Shown here piece after piece: positions 37,324 through 48,610 of a stretch of DNA of 64,000 nucleotides (the first letter of the stretch is position 1; every line of letters begins with the position of its first letter). A program made the translations under genes and the position numbers. This stretch comes from Coriolopsis trogii (taxonomy: Eukaryota > Basidiomycota > Agaricomycetes > Polyporales > Polyporaceae), in the NCBI GenBank assembly GCA_020543525.1, contig JAHYIO010000001.1:1364001-1428000 (forward strand), written 5' to 3'. Below the pieces are notes generated by a model, which did no database searches, was not told the DNA's origin, and saw only the letters and a program-made list of their open reading frames with translations.

Positions 37324-37733
37324 ATGGCGGCTTCAACCATCTCAAGAGCACCTCTCACCTCCTCCGCAAGGCGCCCCGTGTCGTTGGACATCCCGCCCTC
37401 GTCCGCTCTTGTTCAGTCGAAGCCGCAAAACTGTCGAGTGGAAGTGACATTGTGCGTGGCCTGCCTCTCTTCCCATGTGCCCTGGTTTGAGATGGTTCGG
37501 CGTGGTGAGACACGTTCCATGCTATCAAGCGGATACGACTCAACTTAGCTAGATTACGCGCTCCTCTGCCCGTCTTGGAGCTTGAGAACTCTTCGAGACG
37601 TCCAGAGGAAAGGCTGGTCTCACGTCTCAGCCACGTAGAAGTCGTATTTCCTTGGTCGGAAAACACGCCATCCTTCCGTCATCTTAGCCGGAATCACCTC
37701 GTCGCCTTATTCACGAGCCCCAACGATGACTGA
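37324..37733 (+). CDS. Tentative small two-exon gene, unrecognised
   Basis: An ATG in strong context (acaATGgcgg) at 37324 opens MAASTISRAPLTSSARRPVS. Using donor GTGCGT at 37452 and acceptor CTAG ending at 37552 gives a 102-aa product ending LFTSPNDD at 37733, in frame. It has an Arg/Ser-rich start that could resemble a mitochondrial presequence. An alternative frame from 37296 (MNLLSRRLYNGGF) also looks presequence-like but dead-ends at 37490. No family is recognised, and the evidence is only frame and splice consensus. It could instead be non-coding leader of the carbonic anhydrase gene. Confidence 0.22.
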
Positions 37734-37827
37734 CCCACGCGCCCGCCTTTCGGACATGTAGAAAAGCCCCGCGCTAGAAGACGAGCATGCCCAGCCCGAC
37801 CCCACCAAACTGCCGCAAGACGTACAC

Positions 37828-38586
37828 ATGTCTGCTTACAAGGACTTTGTGAAGGCGAACGAGTCTTATGTCGCGAACTTCGGCGATAAGGGCAACCTCC
37901 CCCTTCCGCCCTCGAAGAAGCTTCTCATCGGTGAGTCGCGTTGCACCCAGACCCAGCATGCATTCACAGACTCGCCGATAACAGTTACCTGCATGGATGC
38001 ACGCATCAAGTGAGGCGGTCTAGGCCCCTTCAATTACACGCTACTTACTCCCCATAGCGTCTATGCTGAGCTAGGTATCCAGGAAGGCGAAGCCCATATA
38101 GTTCGCAATGCAGGCGGCGTAGCGTGAGTCATTAGACCACCCCTGAGCGTCCGCATTGTACGTTAACGCCTCCCCGCGCCGGTATGCAGTAGGGAAGCCT
38201 TACGCTCGATCATCATCTCGCAGCGTCTCCTGGGGACCCGCGAGATCGCGGTCTTTCACCACACAGGCTGTGGGATGCTCACCTTCGACACCCCCCAGCT
38301 GCGCGCGTTGGTGAAGGAGTCGGACCCCTCAAACTCTGCCCTCAGCGCGGTCGATTCCATCGAGTTCCTTGAATTCCACGGCCTGGAGGAGAGTGTCAAG
38401 GAAGATGTCAAGTTCCTGCAGGAGAACCCGCTCGTCCTCCCCGGCACGAAGGTCACTGGGTGGGTGTATGAGGTCGAAACGGGCAAGGTGCGTGCTTGTC
38501 CAATGGCGTGATCGAGCGTTTTGTTGGCGGACATGGAGCTCATATGCATGCATTCCTCTGCGTCATAGATAAGACAAGTCGTTTGA
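37828..38586 (+). CDS. Beta-class carbonic anhydrase
   Basis: Zinc enzyme for CO2/bicarbonate interconversion, supplying bicarbonate for carboxylases and CO2 sensing. Five exons: 37828-37930, 37985-38009, 38058-38123, 38190-38487, 38569-38586; 169 aa. Zinc and catalytic residues are visible: C37, D39 and R41 in TCMDARINVYAELGI, H89 and C92 in VFHHTGCGMLTF. RNAGGVAREALRSIIISQ is the conserved core. It belongs to the short beta-CA branch of about 165-200 aa. The last exon adds only IRQVV; without that splice the frame would end RACPMA at 38511, but WVYEVETGKIRQV matches the family. No targeting peptide from this start, so cytosolic; codons upstream of 37828 are open for a short distance, so a longer form is possible. 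Confidence 0.9.
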
Positions 38587-38997
38587 TTACGGCTCGCCAC
38601 ATCGAAAAGACATCAGCTGCACAAGAGGGGTGAGTGAACTTTGATCATTCTCTGTACGAACATATATCTCAATGCGATGCTGTAGCCGGTTACTACGGTC
38701 CTATCTAAATGCTCTCGCGATATGTTGCGACATCTACACAATATACGGCTGTCTACATACTTAGTACTTTCTTACAAATTTGCAAGCTGTACCTGCTTAC
38801 CTCTTTGCCATCGGACGCGACGCGACGCGTCGATGACGAATCGATACACGATGCACGTGCGCGTGTCACCATTGGCGGAGTAGGCCGCGCCGCAGAAGAA
38901 AACTGAAGTCATAGTCCTTCCTTGACTGCCTGATCTGTGATCACTGCTCATCGCTTTCTCTGCTTGATCGTCCTCTGCATACGAACTACCCTGTGTC

Positions 38998-40176
38998 ATG
39001 GCTGCCGTTTCTGGTAAAGATCATTATGACCCAAGAAAGCACCTCACCCAGTCCGGGCAGGCCACTCCCAGATCAGCCGCAAAACCGGGCACTTCGCTCC
39101 AAGAGTTCGTTCACGACGAGGACAGGCCCGTGATCGCGATTGACATGGACGATGTGCTGAGCGAGACGAACCATGTGGTTGCTGAATGTGTGTCCAGTCT
39201 CGGGACCGCGGAGAGTCGAGTGAGGGCTTGCGACTGACGCAGATCGGGACAGGGCACAATGAGGCGTACGGGACGAAGATGACGCTCGACGACTTCTACT
39301 GTGAGTGGACCTAGTGAGGGCTCGTTCTAGACAAGGGGCCAGGGGCTGAAGGTCGATCTGGATTCATGCAGACTACTACTACTGGATGGTCAGGCGCGCT
39401 TTCCTTCTCCAAGCCTCCGATCTGACCGATCAGCTCACGCTCGTCCCGCCTTGCAGAACCCGTACTGGGGCAACCCCGAGGAGACGGTCCGGAAGGTCGA
39501 GGAGTTCTGGAAGACGGACTACATCGACCGCGCGCCGGTGGTAGAGGGCGCGTACGACGCGCTCGTCGCGCTCAAAAACATGGGCTTCCGCTTGGTGCTC
39601 GTGACGGCGCGCCAGCAGCGGGAGTTGGACAGGAGCTTGGGCTGGTTGGAGAAGAACTTCCCGGGGATATTTGACTGGATGGTCTGTACGGGCCAGTCGA
39701 TGGAGACGCTGACGAACGAGAAGGAGCTGGTCACGAAGCTGTCGAAGGCGGACGTACGTGCACTCTCTCCTCCTCCCGCTCTGCGCCATTTGGTCTCCCT
39801 CTGGCTTACGCGAGCCTTTTCCGACGCTGACGCGTGTGCGCTCGCGTGCATGTAGGTGTGCAGGAAGATCGGGGCCAAGTTCTTGATAGACGACTCGATA
39901 GAGAACGCGCTCAAGTGCGTGACGGCGAGCCCGCCCGTGCCGGTGCTGCTGTTCGGCGACTACGAATGGAACCACCGGATAGGGCGGTATGGCGATGTCA
40001 AGAACGAGACAAGCTTCGAGGACAAGCTGAAGCGCGAGGGCGGGCGGGAGTTTTGGAAGGAGGAGAGAGCGCAACTGGACAAGGAGATCCCAGAGGGTGC
40101 GCCGCTCACGCGGGTGAAGAACTGGAGCGAGGTCCTCGAGTGGGTTGCCAAAAAGAAGGAAGAGGGCGCGTTGTAG
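38998..40176 (+). CDS. HAD-superfamily phosphatase, NT5C (5'-nucleotidase type C)-like
   Basis: Five exons: 38998-39187, 39253-39300, 39372-39388, 39457-39753, 39856-40176; 290 aa. HAD motif I is IAIDMDDVLSETN, with nucleophile D49 and acid/base D51. Motif II is LVTARQQRELD, and the acidic motif IV is FLIDDSIENAL. EWHNEAYGTKMTLDDFYYYY and MNPYWGNPEETVRKVEEF form the cap region of this fungal group. The C-terminus contains VPVLLFGDYEWNHRIGRYGD and ends KKKEEGAL. The family dephosphorylates small phosphates such as deoxynucleotides; the substrate here is unknown. Exon 3 is a 17-nt micro-exon that encodes YYYWM across two introns. No signal peptide, so cytosolic. Confidence 0.85.
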
Positions 40177-40375
40177 CCACGCGTAGGATAGTGAAGCAGT
40201 GCATATGTTGTGTGTGCAAGTATGTGGTGGCACTCAGGAAAGACTGCCATTTCGAGCGGATGCAGATACGCGGGGAAGTCGAAGTCACTCTCACGCGTCT
40301 TTGAGGTCTTGGTAGATGGCAGGGAGTGGAATGCGACCGGCTTACTAACCCGAGTCCTCTTGAGCATGGCCCACC

Positions 40376-42560
40376 ATGTCCTCGCTCACTGAACCAGTAC
40401 CATTGCAGCCCTCAAATGCGCCCAGGTCTCTCCACTCCCTCCCGGCAGAGGTCATTGAGCGAATCCTGACCTTCAGCGACCCGCGCGATGTCTCGGTACG
40501 CCTCACTCCCGTTGGTCATATTCACAGGCAGCGCAGGCTCAGATAGCGATCTCCGCACTTGTCCTATCAGAGATACTCGCAGACATGCCACTACGCGCAC
40601 AGTCTCGTTTACGAAGGCCAAGACCAGTTCCTCTGGCGCGAGCTTCTTCTAGGTCGCCCGTTTGACGATCCGCGAAAGGCGATCCCGGTCCCTCGCGGAG
40701 CTGGTCGATACCGCCGCCTCGACGCCAACGAGGTCGCGCCATCGAGTTCGGTCACAGAAGAGTCCGCAGAGCCCATCCGGAAAGCAGACATCCCGTGGAA
40801 GCAAGAGCTGCAGCGACGCATCCAGGCAGAGGCCATCGCGACCTCGGGCACCCCCGACGCCGCGCTCCTCCAAATCGCATATGCTGCTTTCCTCTCTGCT
40901 GTGGAAAGCGCTATCCCCGTCGGCGAGGACGAGAAGCCTTCCAGAGCTGAGCCTGCAGAGGACCCAGCCAGCCAGGACGGTGAGAACAGATTCGTCTCGC
41001 AATCGGAGAACCTCCGGTGGCTGGACCGAGTCCTCCGCAAGACGCGGGTGCTCGACGTCGTCCCCGCCGCATATACCGGCCCTATCGTGGACCTTACCAC
41101 GTTTGCCGGTTTGCAACAAACGGCCGAGGCCGACGCGACCGCGCAGGACGCGTTGGACATGGCAGACTCCACGAGTCAAGACGACGACAGTGAATGGGAG
41201 GACGAACCGACCACCGACTCCAATTGCGTCCCGGACGTCGTCCGCACCGCGCAACAGATGCGCGCCCGCCTGCGTGCGCACGTCGCGCTCTCGCACGAGA
41301 GCAGCTTCCAGAACGCGTCGCGGGTGCGGATGGCGGTCATCCGCAAGGCGAGCCGCGCGTTCGTGTACGACATGCGCAAGTACCAGAAGAACACCGTCTG
41401 GGGCCCGTTCCGGACCGACCCCGCCGACGGCCGGACGCTGCTGGTCAACTGGGAGCACGTCGAGCATGTGCTGAACGTCGTTGGGTTGAAGTTGCGCGAG
41501 ATACAGATCGCGAGCTTGGGGTACTACAAGAAGCCGCTCTTCCATCTCGATGCGTTGCGTGCGTACTCGGCCGTGGGTGCGCATGAACGGCCAGAGGGCG
41601 ACTGGGCTGGTGTCACTGGCCTGTGGCGACGATTTGTCTGTTTCATGGACTATCGGTTAGTGCAACTGTGGCGGTGACCTGCACTCATAGCGGCGTCCTT
41701 ACTGAATCCTGCCTCTCCAGGGATCTCTACATGTTCAATGTAAGCTTGCATATTCTTCCCAGTCCAGCGACCACAGAGCCCTGACCTGACTATCCGACAT
41801 CCTCCACCGATCATATATACAGTACAGCATGCTCCCGCCCGGCCCACACGACCCCAACTTCTTCGACGACCCGTTCGACGAGGCGCTCCGCCCCGTCGAG
41901 CTCCACCTCTCCCTCATCTCGCACGAAGAGTACTTCAGCGACCGGACGCGGATTATGAAGGATCCCCCAGGGCCCGTCACGGACTGCGACGACCCCGCGT
42001 TCCCGACGCTGTACTTCAAGGGCCACTCGCGCGGCGGCGCGCACTCGACGGACGCCACGATTCGCGGCAAGGTCAGCACGCTCGCCGACGGCGCGGTCAG
42101 GTGGCAGTTTGTGCGTGAGGTTGTTCCCCGCGTCCTCGTGTGGCTTTAGCCGTAGTGTCCTTCTTGACTGATGGTCCGCGTGTGCAGGTGACGACGTATG
42201 AGGGGAGGATGCAATGGAGGTCAGGGTTGCTCTGACGCCTATACGTGTTTCATGTCGCGTGCTCATTTGCGAGCCTCTTGCGTATGTAGTGCAGAAGCGG
42301 TTCAGATTGGGCACGTCTGCAGTGCGGCAGGTGTGGCTGGCATATGGACCGGGGCTCATCACGACAGAGGTGAGTACTATGTCTGATAGAAGTGTTGTCT
42401 TGTGTGTTGACATATTGCACCTTAGATGATCCAGCGGGTACGTCATATCCGTATGTTATGTTATGATCGATTAGACTGACGCGTCTGCATTGTAGGCCCA
42501 TTTTGGATGGTGAAGGTGACTGAAGAACTGCCGTCAAGTGTACTCAACACTCTGCACTAG
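40376..42560 (+). CDS. F-box protein
   Basis: Substrate receptor for an SCF ubiquitin ligase by family membership; the substrate is unknown. Eight exons: 40376-40495, 40571-41655, 41721-41739, 41823-42110, 42188-42219, 42290-42369, 42426-42437, 42496-42560; 566 aa. The F-box is near the N-terminus: LHSLPAEVIERILTFSDPRD, then across intron 1 VSRYSQTCHYAHSLVYEGQD and FLWRELLLGRPFDDP. The middle is acidic and variable. The C-terminal half has the conserved block of this agaricomycete group: LYMFNYSMLPPGPHDPNFFD, FKGHSRGGAHSTDATIRGKV, WQFVTTYEGRMQWSAEAVQI, GVAGIWTGAHHDREDDPAGP, ending FWMVKVTEELPS. An upstream ATG at 40366 opens a 9-codon frame ending at 40392 that overlaps the true start. Two micro-exons (12 and 19 nt) are needed for frame. 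Confidence 0.87.
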
Positions 42561-42722
42561 TTCGTTGATGGTGAACCATCGTGCTACAGCTTTCACGCTT
42601 TAAGTTGTAGAGACTGATATATCCAGTTCTGGCTGGCTGATATATAGGGATCTTTGTATTTGTACATCATCGTGTTTGTAGCTTCATAGTATAACGGCAT
42701 TTCTTTCCTACACAGATGTCCT

Positions 42723-43931
42723 TCACTGCACGGAGATGCCTGCAACCTTGCTGAAGAACGTGATAAGGCGAGCATACAGGTCCTCATAGCTACAATCGCG
42801 TGAGCATGAGATTGAGATGTGAGGAACATGGTGACGTACTGCTTCACGTTTTCAGGGTCGTTCAGGTTCGCCCGAGCCGCCGCGAAACCGTGGAACCTGC
42901 CAGATACCATGAGCTGTGGGTCACTTTCTACCGTGCAACCACAAGCCGAAGACGTACGAGTCATAGAGCTTGTAGTCGCTCTTGTCAGCGATCGGCTTCT
43001 TGGACACAATTTCGAGAATTTGCTTCGACTGTGGGAGAGGGTCCGATTATTCTTGTAGTACTGAGGTGGTTCAAAGCAAGCACAACAAGGCTTACCTCGT
43101 CGACAGGCTCATCCTTGCTAGGATACAGACCCAATGGGATCGTCAGGTCCGTCACATCACCGTGATTGAGCATGCTATCGACACCCCGTCAGTTACGGCG
43201 TGAGTATTGTTGAGAAATAGGACGTACGCAGGGTGAATAGCAGACACAGCACCAAATGGAGTGGTGGCGCTTGACCCAGCAAGAATCGTGACCTTTCCGC
43301 CTATACATGACCCATCAAGCTCGTTCCACCGCTGAGACAATCGATGTCCAGTCTGGCTAGCTGCTCACCCCAGCAGTACCCATAGATGCCGACGAATTCG
43401 ACACCCTCGGACTTCAAGGTGTTGCCGACGTTGACGAGCTTCTGGACGGCCGCCTGGGGATTGGCAATACCGCCGAAGAACTCCTGGAGCTTTGCCTTCT
43501 CCTCGTCGGTCTGGGGCGGGAACTTGTCCGCCGGCCAGGGTTCACCCGGTTCAAAGAAATCGGGCATGAGGACCTGTGCTTTCAGTTTGTCCGCAAGGAT
43601 GTCTGCACCTTGCTGAGTCTGCGGCTTGAAACTGTGCGCGTGAAGAAGGTTCATTATTCTGAGAGAGAGCTACGGCGAGACTCCTATACTTACCCGAAGA
43701 TATCATAGACGCAAACAAAGGCGACTTTTCCTGGAGTTTCGGGGCCGGTAACGTAGACCTGGATTGGACGAACCGCGGTCGATGATCGAGATGGCAGGTC
43801 AGAGTGATCGGGGAACGACAGCCTACCTTGCTGAAGCCTGCGTAGGACTTGAACTTGCCCTTGGGAACATAGTCGGACTTGACGGGAGGAATCGAGCAGC
43901 AAGCAGCGTTGTTGTTGTGTACGGTCGACAT
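42723..43931 (-). CDS. Dienelactone hydrolase-family protein
   Basis: Alpha/beta hydrolase related to carboxymethylenebutenolidase, which opens lactones in chlorocatechol and hydroxyquinol catabolism; many fungal members have unknown substrates. Eight exons: 43827-43931, 43694-43758, 43369-43631, 43228-43300, 43096-43174, 42958-43028, 42840-42896, 42723-42789; 259 aa. The nucleophile elbow IYGYCWGGKV places the catalytic Cys at about 143. The acidic residue is in LYPSKDEPVDE, and the His in SFHGFAAARANL, completing the Cys-Asp-His triad. VYDIFGFKPQTQQGADILAD and MPDFFEPGEPWP are characteristic. Start at MSTVHNNNAACC; an in-frame ATG 24 codons upstream would add a basic leader. Tail to tail with the F-box gene, 162 bp apart. 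Confidence 0.91.
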
Positions 43932-44689
43932 CTTGGCTTGTCTGAGCGTTGGGTAGAGATGGTGAGCGATGGCACGCAACCGTGTAAACATCGATGACAT
44001 CATTACTTTCGTTCAGGAGAGCGCCTTATGTTACTTTCTATATTGGGAATCCTGCGGCAGTTGCCGATCGTTGATGTTTGGGCGCGGGGGGCGCTTGCGG
44101 TTTTCATCCTGACCCTCACCACGGCTTGGTGCTTTGCTTCGCCTCGCAACTCTCCGTCCTGTCTCGCTACAAGTGACCTGGGGTACCCGTGGACAAGAGG
44201 GCAGATCACACCGGATGAGCTCAATTAAGCCGGAGCGCTTTCCAAGTCCGCCCTGCGACACGTCGCGAGCGGTAGGGGAAGTGCTTGACTATGTAGCTCG
44301 CACATTCCACTCAATATATGCGTTTTACCTGTCACCTCAATGCCGCGGACGTTGTGTCGCGAGTGTTGGATGGCAAGATGACAGAAAGACAGCCAGAAGA
44401 GCAGAACGACTACCAAAATATCTCGCAGGGTCAGTAATTATGAAGTCGTACATACGGGCTCCAAAATACATGCATTCCATCGAAGGAGTTACGCTACTCC
44501 ATCGTCATTTCCTTGTCATCCTTTGTGGACCAAGCTTCACCGTCGTATGCTGACATGTATAGGACCTCTACCGTAACGTCGTCCTGTATCCGACTGCTGC
44601 GTATACGGCGACTGTTGCTTGTACGCGTCCATCGGGTGCGCCTCTGCTCCCCTCTATGCTACTTATATAAAGGCGACACTTGCATCACC
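43932..44689. other. Intergenic region, no supported gene
   Basis: Promoter space of the dienelactone hydrolase gene followed by the decayed 3' end of a membrane-protein relic. A short plus-strand hydrophobic frame at 44028-44228 has no family features. Confidence 0.5.
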
Positions 44690-45600
44690 TTCCCAGAGAC
44701 ATGACGATGGGGAGCTGAAACTGCCCAGCCCGGAGTTACTGGGGTCCTTTGGCACTACGCGTCCGTCGATGACGGCGACCGGGTAAGGCGCGAAGGCGGA
44801 GAGGACGCCATATAGGACGCGGACCCCGAGAAAAGAGAGGGTAGTGAGCATGCAAAGCAGAAGCAGCAGCTACATGATCACGCGTACGTCGCAACCTTCA
44901 GCTTTCCTCAGAAGGGGTGATCGAGGAAGCACTGACCTGACGATGATATCGCAGGGCAATGGTGCGGTTGTGGTAATGGCCGCTGCACCGCGACAAAAAG
45001 GACGATGCCAACGTGGCGCAGGGTGTTCGCGCTGTCGAGCGCACGCTGGGATTTCGCATTCCCTACTTTTGGCCCCCGACGATGGCAAGGAGAGGGCCGA
45101 CGGTGCGTACTCGCGAGTCCCAGAAGACGCTGCGCCCTCGTGTGGAGCATGTTTCCACTGTGTTTCCGTTGAGCGAGTACTGTGCCCTGTAAGGCAGAAG
45201 GGGAGGGGACCACGTCAATACCGTCGGAACATGAGTTACGGGGAACGGCAGCACCATTGACTTACACTGTGCGCAGAATTTTGAAGTGGGTACGAGGAGC
45301 GGCAAGATGCCGGCAGCTTCCATGATCCTGTAAATCACCCTCTCGGTGGTGTTCGTCGGATTGGTCTCCGACAGGATGTGCGTTATGCCACCAATGATCC
45401 TGACTGCGAGCGCCAACAGTCAGTTGAGTGGTAGGACTGGTTACAACAAGCCCCATCACTAGTGGATCATATGACTAGGGAAATCCAGCCGCCTTTTCTC
45501 TCGAAGTCATATGGCGCGGGCATCAAGACGCATTCTGAGGCAAGAGAAAATACGATAAGAAGCGAGGCCGGACCTGATGGCAAGTGATGAGCCTGAGGAT
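44690..45600 (-). pseudogene. Relic of a DUF7702-like membrane protein gene
   Basis: Parallel, exon by exon, to the split gene at 46095-49274. Near 45490-45600 it retains FERKGGWISLVI (intact copy: FRREAGWIFLVI) but then meets TGA. At 45280-45440 VRIIGGITHILSETNPTNTT and ERVIYRIMEAAGILPLL are well preserved, with acceptor and donor. At 44930-45230 AQYSLNGNT is in one frame and TRAQRLLGLAS in another, so there is at least one frameshift. At 44700-44851 TTLSFLGVRVLYGVLSAFAP remains, but homology stops after SSPSS, so the last two membrane helices and the tail are missing. Multiple independent lesions indicate a pseudogene rather than a sequencing slip. Confidence 0.75.
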
Positions 45601-46094
45601 ACAGCGGTGGATATGGGAATGTCGAAGGTGAGATAGATGTACGCATGGGTCGATGCAATACGTACTGACGACATATACCAGGGTGGACGTTGCCTACCTG
45701 ACTCTCCCGTTTCGACTCTTTCTGCCTTCCTTCACAGCTACCATTGACACTAGCTCGTAAACCGAGGCCTACGCGTTGATGGTGGATGTCAGATAACCCG
45801 CGGTGGCTGTAATCTGCACGGAAGTATACACACAAGCGTTACACGACTCAATGGCCGCGTTACGTGAACGCTGCACTGTCGCGGAAAAACTGTTCAAACA
45901 TACCCGTCCGACGACAAACCCTATCCGATAAAGGGCGCCGCGCACGCGCTGCTAATACCTGCGCAGTGTCGCTCTGCTACTATACTGCCACTAGGCGACC
46001 TCGTGGGATTACAGAGTATGGGTGCGTCTAGGACTCTAGCACATGGAGAATAAATTAACAACTGACGATGCGTGAGATACCTGTGAACCAGTAT
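45601..46094. other. Intergenic region between the two membrane-protein relics
   Basis: About 500 bp without a supported gene or obvious repeat. Confidence 0.5.
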
Positions 46095-46549
46095 TCAACG
46101 GGTTGCATACGATTGCTGCCCATACGCCTGCGGCTGTCCATACGGCCCCATTCCATATTCCTCCGATCTTCCGTCCACGCTGGGCGACCCCATCTCCGCC
46201 TTTCCAAAGTCGGGCACGTCCTTCCCCAACGGTGTGACGATGCCCACCACGGCGTAAATGAGCACGGCGGCGTACTCCATGAGCACGGACATGATGAGGT
46301 AGATGCCCCACTCGGACGACGTGAAGCTGAACTTGCTCAGCCCAGAGTCGCTCGGTTTGCTCGGCACGGCCTGGCCGTCGACGATGGCGAACGGGGAGGG
46401 CGCGAAGGCAGAGAGGATACCGTAGAGGACGCGGACGGCGAGGAAGGGGAGGGTCGCGAGCACCCCGAGGAGCAGCTACGGTCCAACTCATTAGCCTGGA
46501 AGGCGGAGCACAGCGAGAGATCCATTTCAAACGGACCTGGCGCCGATAC

Positions 46550-46558
46550 CTGAGGATG
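46550..46558. repeat. Left copy of 9-bp target-site duplication
   Basis: CTGAGGATG directly abuts the left end of the inserted element and is repeated perfectly at its right end. The base outside differs between the two copies, so nine is the exact length. Confidence 0.8.
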
Positions 46559-46570
46559 AGAACACCTGCG

Positions 46571-46612
46571 TTATGGGCCATAATCCGCCGGACTCCGTCG
46601 GATTCCGTCGGA
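46571..46612 (+). repeat. Left terminal inverted repeat core, 42 bp
   Basis: Identical over 42 bases to the reverse complement of 48556-48597. Its inner half contains two copies of TCCGTCGGA. Confidence 0.85.
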
Positions 46613-46904
46613 TAGACGCTGAAATCCATCAAAATTGATTCGGCGCTTACGTGTCGGACGGGCGTACGCATAGTCGTAGAGTCTTCACGTTCTTGGTGAC
46701 TACCGTTGCAAACAACATCGTCTTTCATTTCTACGATTCTTCTTCTCTATGTATACTATCACATTAGTGATTCAAATCCTGGAAGGGTTCTCAGGTCGGT
46801 TCAAGTTCAGACCCGGCATTGATTGGCCAGTTCAGCCTGTGGCTTGCAAGTAAGTAATCACCAGGTATGGCTCTTGCCATGTACTCTTGGCTGGTCACCC
46901 ACTC

Positions 46905-46973
46905 ACCAATTTGAACCAACTGACCAGTCAACTACCAGGGGGTGCTTTGACTGGTCAGTTGGTTCAAATTGGT
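46905..46973. repeat. Perfect 27-bp inverted repeat with 15-nt loop inside the element
   Basis: Arms 46905-46931 and 46947-46973 are exact reverse complements (left arm starts ACCAATTTGAACCAACTG). It could fold into a strong stem or be a dimeric binding site. Confidence 0.85.
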
Positions 46974-47810
46974 CTTGCATGAGTTGAAGGACTGACTGCC
47001 AGGTTGCACCTCCTACTTACCTAGCTCCGGGCACTTACAATGTCAGTGTGAATTGATTGTATTTGACTGGTCACCTCATATCAGCGTAAGTTCTATCTTC
47101 TAGTACTGATGTTTCCATGTGCAACACATCTTCTTCTTCTGCCTCGATGAATGGTACCCCCTCGCTTTTCGACTATACTGCACTCTATCAGTCCAAGAAT
47201 GCGACAGACCTGCAAGGGGACATTGTGTCATCTGTGGATCTCTTTGGAAAATGCAAGGTGTGAGTACTGCTTGCGCCGCCTGATTGTGTAAGATTCAGAG
47301 TCCACCACGATGGCATCACATAGGAGCGCAAAGCTCTGCCAAAGTGCATTTCGCCATCTGGGAATGGTGCTCGTGAAGTGCTCGATGGTCCCTGTCCACC
47401 TGTGTGACCTCAGGGGCGCGGCGGCGCATGGGATGAGGAGAGTATGGGACCCATGCAAGACAGACGAGGAGATAGGGATGACAATAAGAGCCAACCTGAG
47501 GGAGGTGAGGTACAGAGACTTAGGCAAGATGGCTCTCCATTGCTTCCACGGAGGAACAAAGCAGTAGAGGTCCTATGTATCAACAAGTTGAAGTCACCTA
47601 TACTTAGCATCCCATGCATGACCGGATTAGGCTCACGGTCTCGAATAGCAACTGCACACTCACTGCATCGAAGGTATCCCTCTTGGAGAGTCTCATTCCA
47701 TTTGTTGAGGGCCAAAGGGAGGGCTGAGGATGTTATGATGCACCTGCATCCATCATGTGCAGGATGAGGAGTGGGCCATCTGAGCAGGACACAAGAGTGG
47801 ACAGTCAGAA

Positions 47811-48075
47811 CAACTGGCGAGAAAGGCAGTAAGGTGGACTGACTTGCCAGGTAGGCAGAAGCCTCGACAGGTGAATTCTGTACATATGCAGGACGTAAGA
47901 GTGAATGGTTAGAAGTCGGGTGATTGAGCAACTGACCAGACAGGCAGTACAACTGGCGAGAAAGGCAGTAAGGTGGACTGACTTGCCAGGTAGGCAGGAG
48001 CATTGATGGGTGAATTTTGTACATGGGCAGGACGTAAGAGTGAATGGTTAGAAGTCGGGTGATTGAGCGACTGGA
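47811..48075. repeat. Two tandem 139-bp units inside the element
   Basis: The unit starting CAACTGGCGAGAAAGGCAGT at 47811 recurs at 47950 with few changes; the second unit is slightly shorter and runs into the 32-bp array. Confidence 0.75.
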
Positions 48076-48082
48076 CAGATGG

Positions 48083-48195
48083 GCAGTATGGTGGTCTGGC
48101 AACTGACCAGACAGGCAGTATGGCAGTCTGACGACTGACCAGACAGGCAGTATGGCGGTCTGGCGACTGACCAGACAGGCAGTATGGCGGACTGA
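48083..48195. repeat. 32-bp tandem array inside the element
   Basis: About three and a half copies of a unit containing GACTGACCAGACAGGCAGTA, differing at single positions. It lies within 370-480 bp of the right terminal repeat, where transposase-binding subterminal repeats are often found. Confidence 0.75.
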
Positions 48196-48555
48196 CTTAC
48201 AAGGTGGGCAGGAGTATCAAGTTGACTACACTATATCAGATAAAGTTACTTGCAAGGACGTACCTTTGGCGATGATCATGCTAGGGTGATGTTCATGCCA
48301 TTGTGCACTGAGCAGAATGAAAGGTATCGTAGGGGGAGATACAGGCGGGTATGGAAGAGTATGCTAGGTGCATTGGCACCACACAGTATGTACCAGCATG
48401 CGAAGTGAACAGGCAAGAACATAAGACTGACATGACATAGGATGTGGGTAGAAACGGCCGCTCATCTGTGAGGAGACTTAACGCTCGTCAGAAGCGAGGC
48501 AAATCGCGTGAGTATGGCAGCGAGCTGCCATTGGCTGAAGAGAATTAGACGCCAG

Positions 48556-48597
48556 TCCGACGGAATCCGACGGAGTCCGGCGGATTATGGCCCATAA
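48556..48597 (-). repeat. Right terminal inverted repeat core, 42 bp
   Basis: Reverse complement of 46571-46612 without mismatch. Confidence 0.85.
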
Positions 48598-48610
48598 TGC
48601 AGTTAATCAT

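Larger units (their letters stand above)
46559..48610. mobile_element. Non-autonomous terminal-inverted-repeat DNA transposon, 2,052 bp, probably Mutator-like
   Basis: Bounded by the 9-bp direct repeat CTGAGGATG and by inverted repeats sharing a perfect 42-bp core (46571-46612 and 48556-48597, starting TTATGGGCCATAATCCGCCG) plus about 12 imperfect outer bases. It lies inside a coding exon of the DUF7702-like gene. A 9-bp duplication with long inverted repeats fits Mutator-like elements; hAT (8 bp) and mariner (TA) fit less well. No transposase is recognisable. Short frames exist: MCNTSSSSASMNGTPSLFDY at about 47120-47270 (plus), and one at 47310-47567 (plus) overlapping one at 47228-47527 (minus). 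The interior has a 27-bp perfect hairpin, two 139-bp tandem units and a 32-bp tandem array. Most likely a deletion derivative mobilised in trans. Confidence 0.82.

Noticed and set aside
40649..41584. 311-codon minus-strand frame within the F-box gene
   Set aside because: Shadow of the conserved plus-strand coding exon.
44028..44228. Short hydrophobic plus-strand frame
   Set aside because: No homology, no start context, overlaps the promoter of the dienelactone hydrolase gene.
47811..48195. Repeat array considered as CRISPR-like
   Set aside because: Eukaryotic context, units are direct tandem copies without unique spacers, and they sit inside a TIR element.
46559..48610. mariner-type (TA) or hAT-type assignment of the element
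   Set aside because: A TA is present beside the 42-bp core, but the outer imperfect TIR and the perfect 9-bp duplication lie further out and better define the ends.
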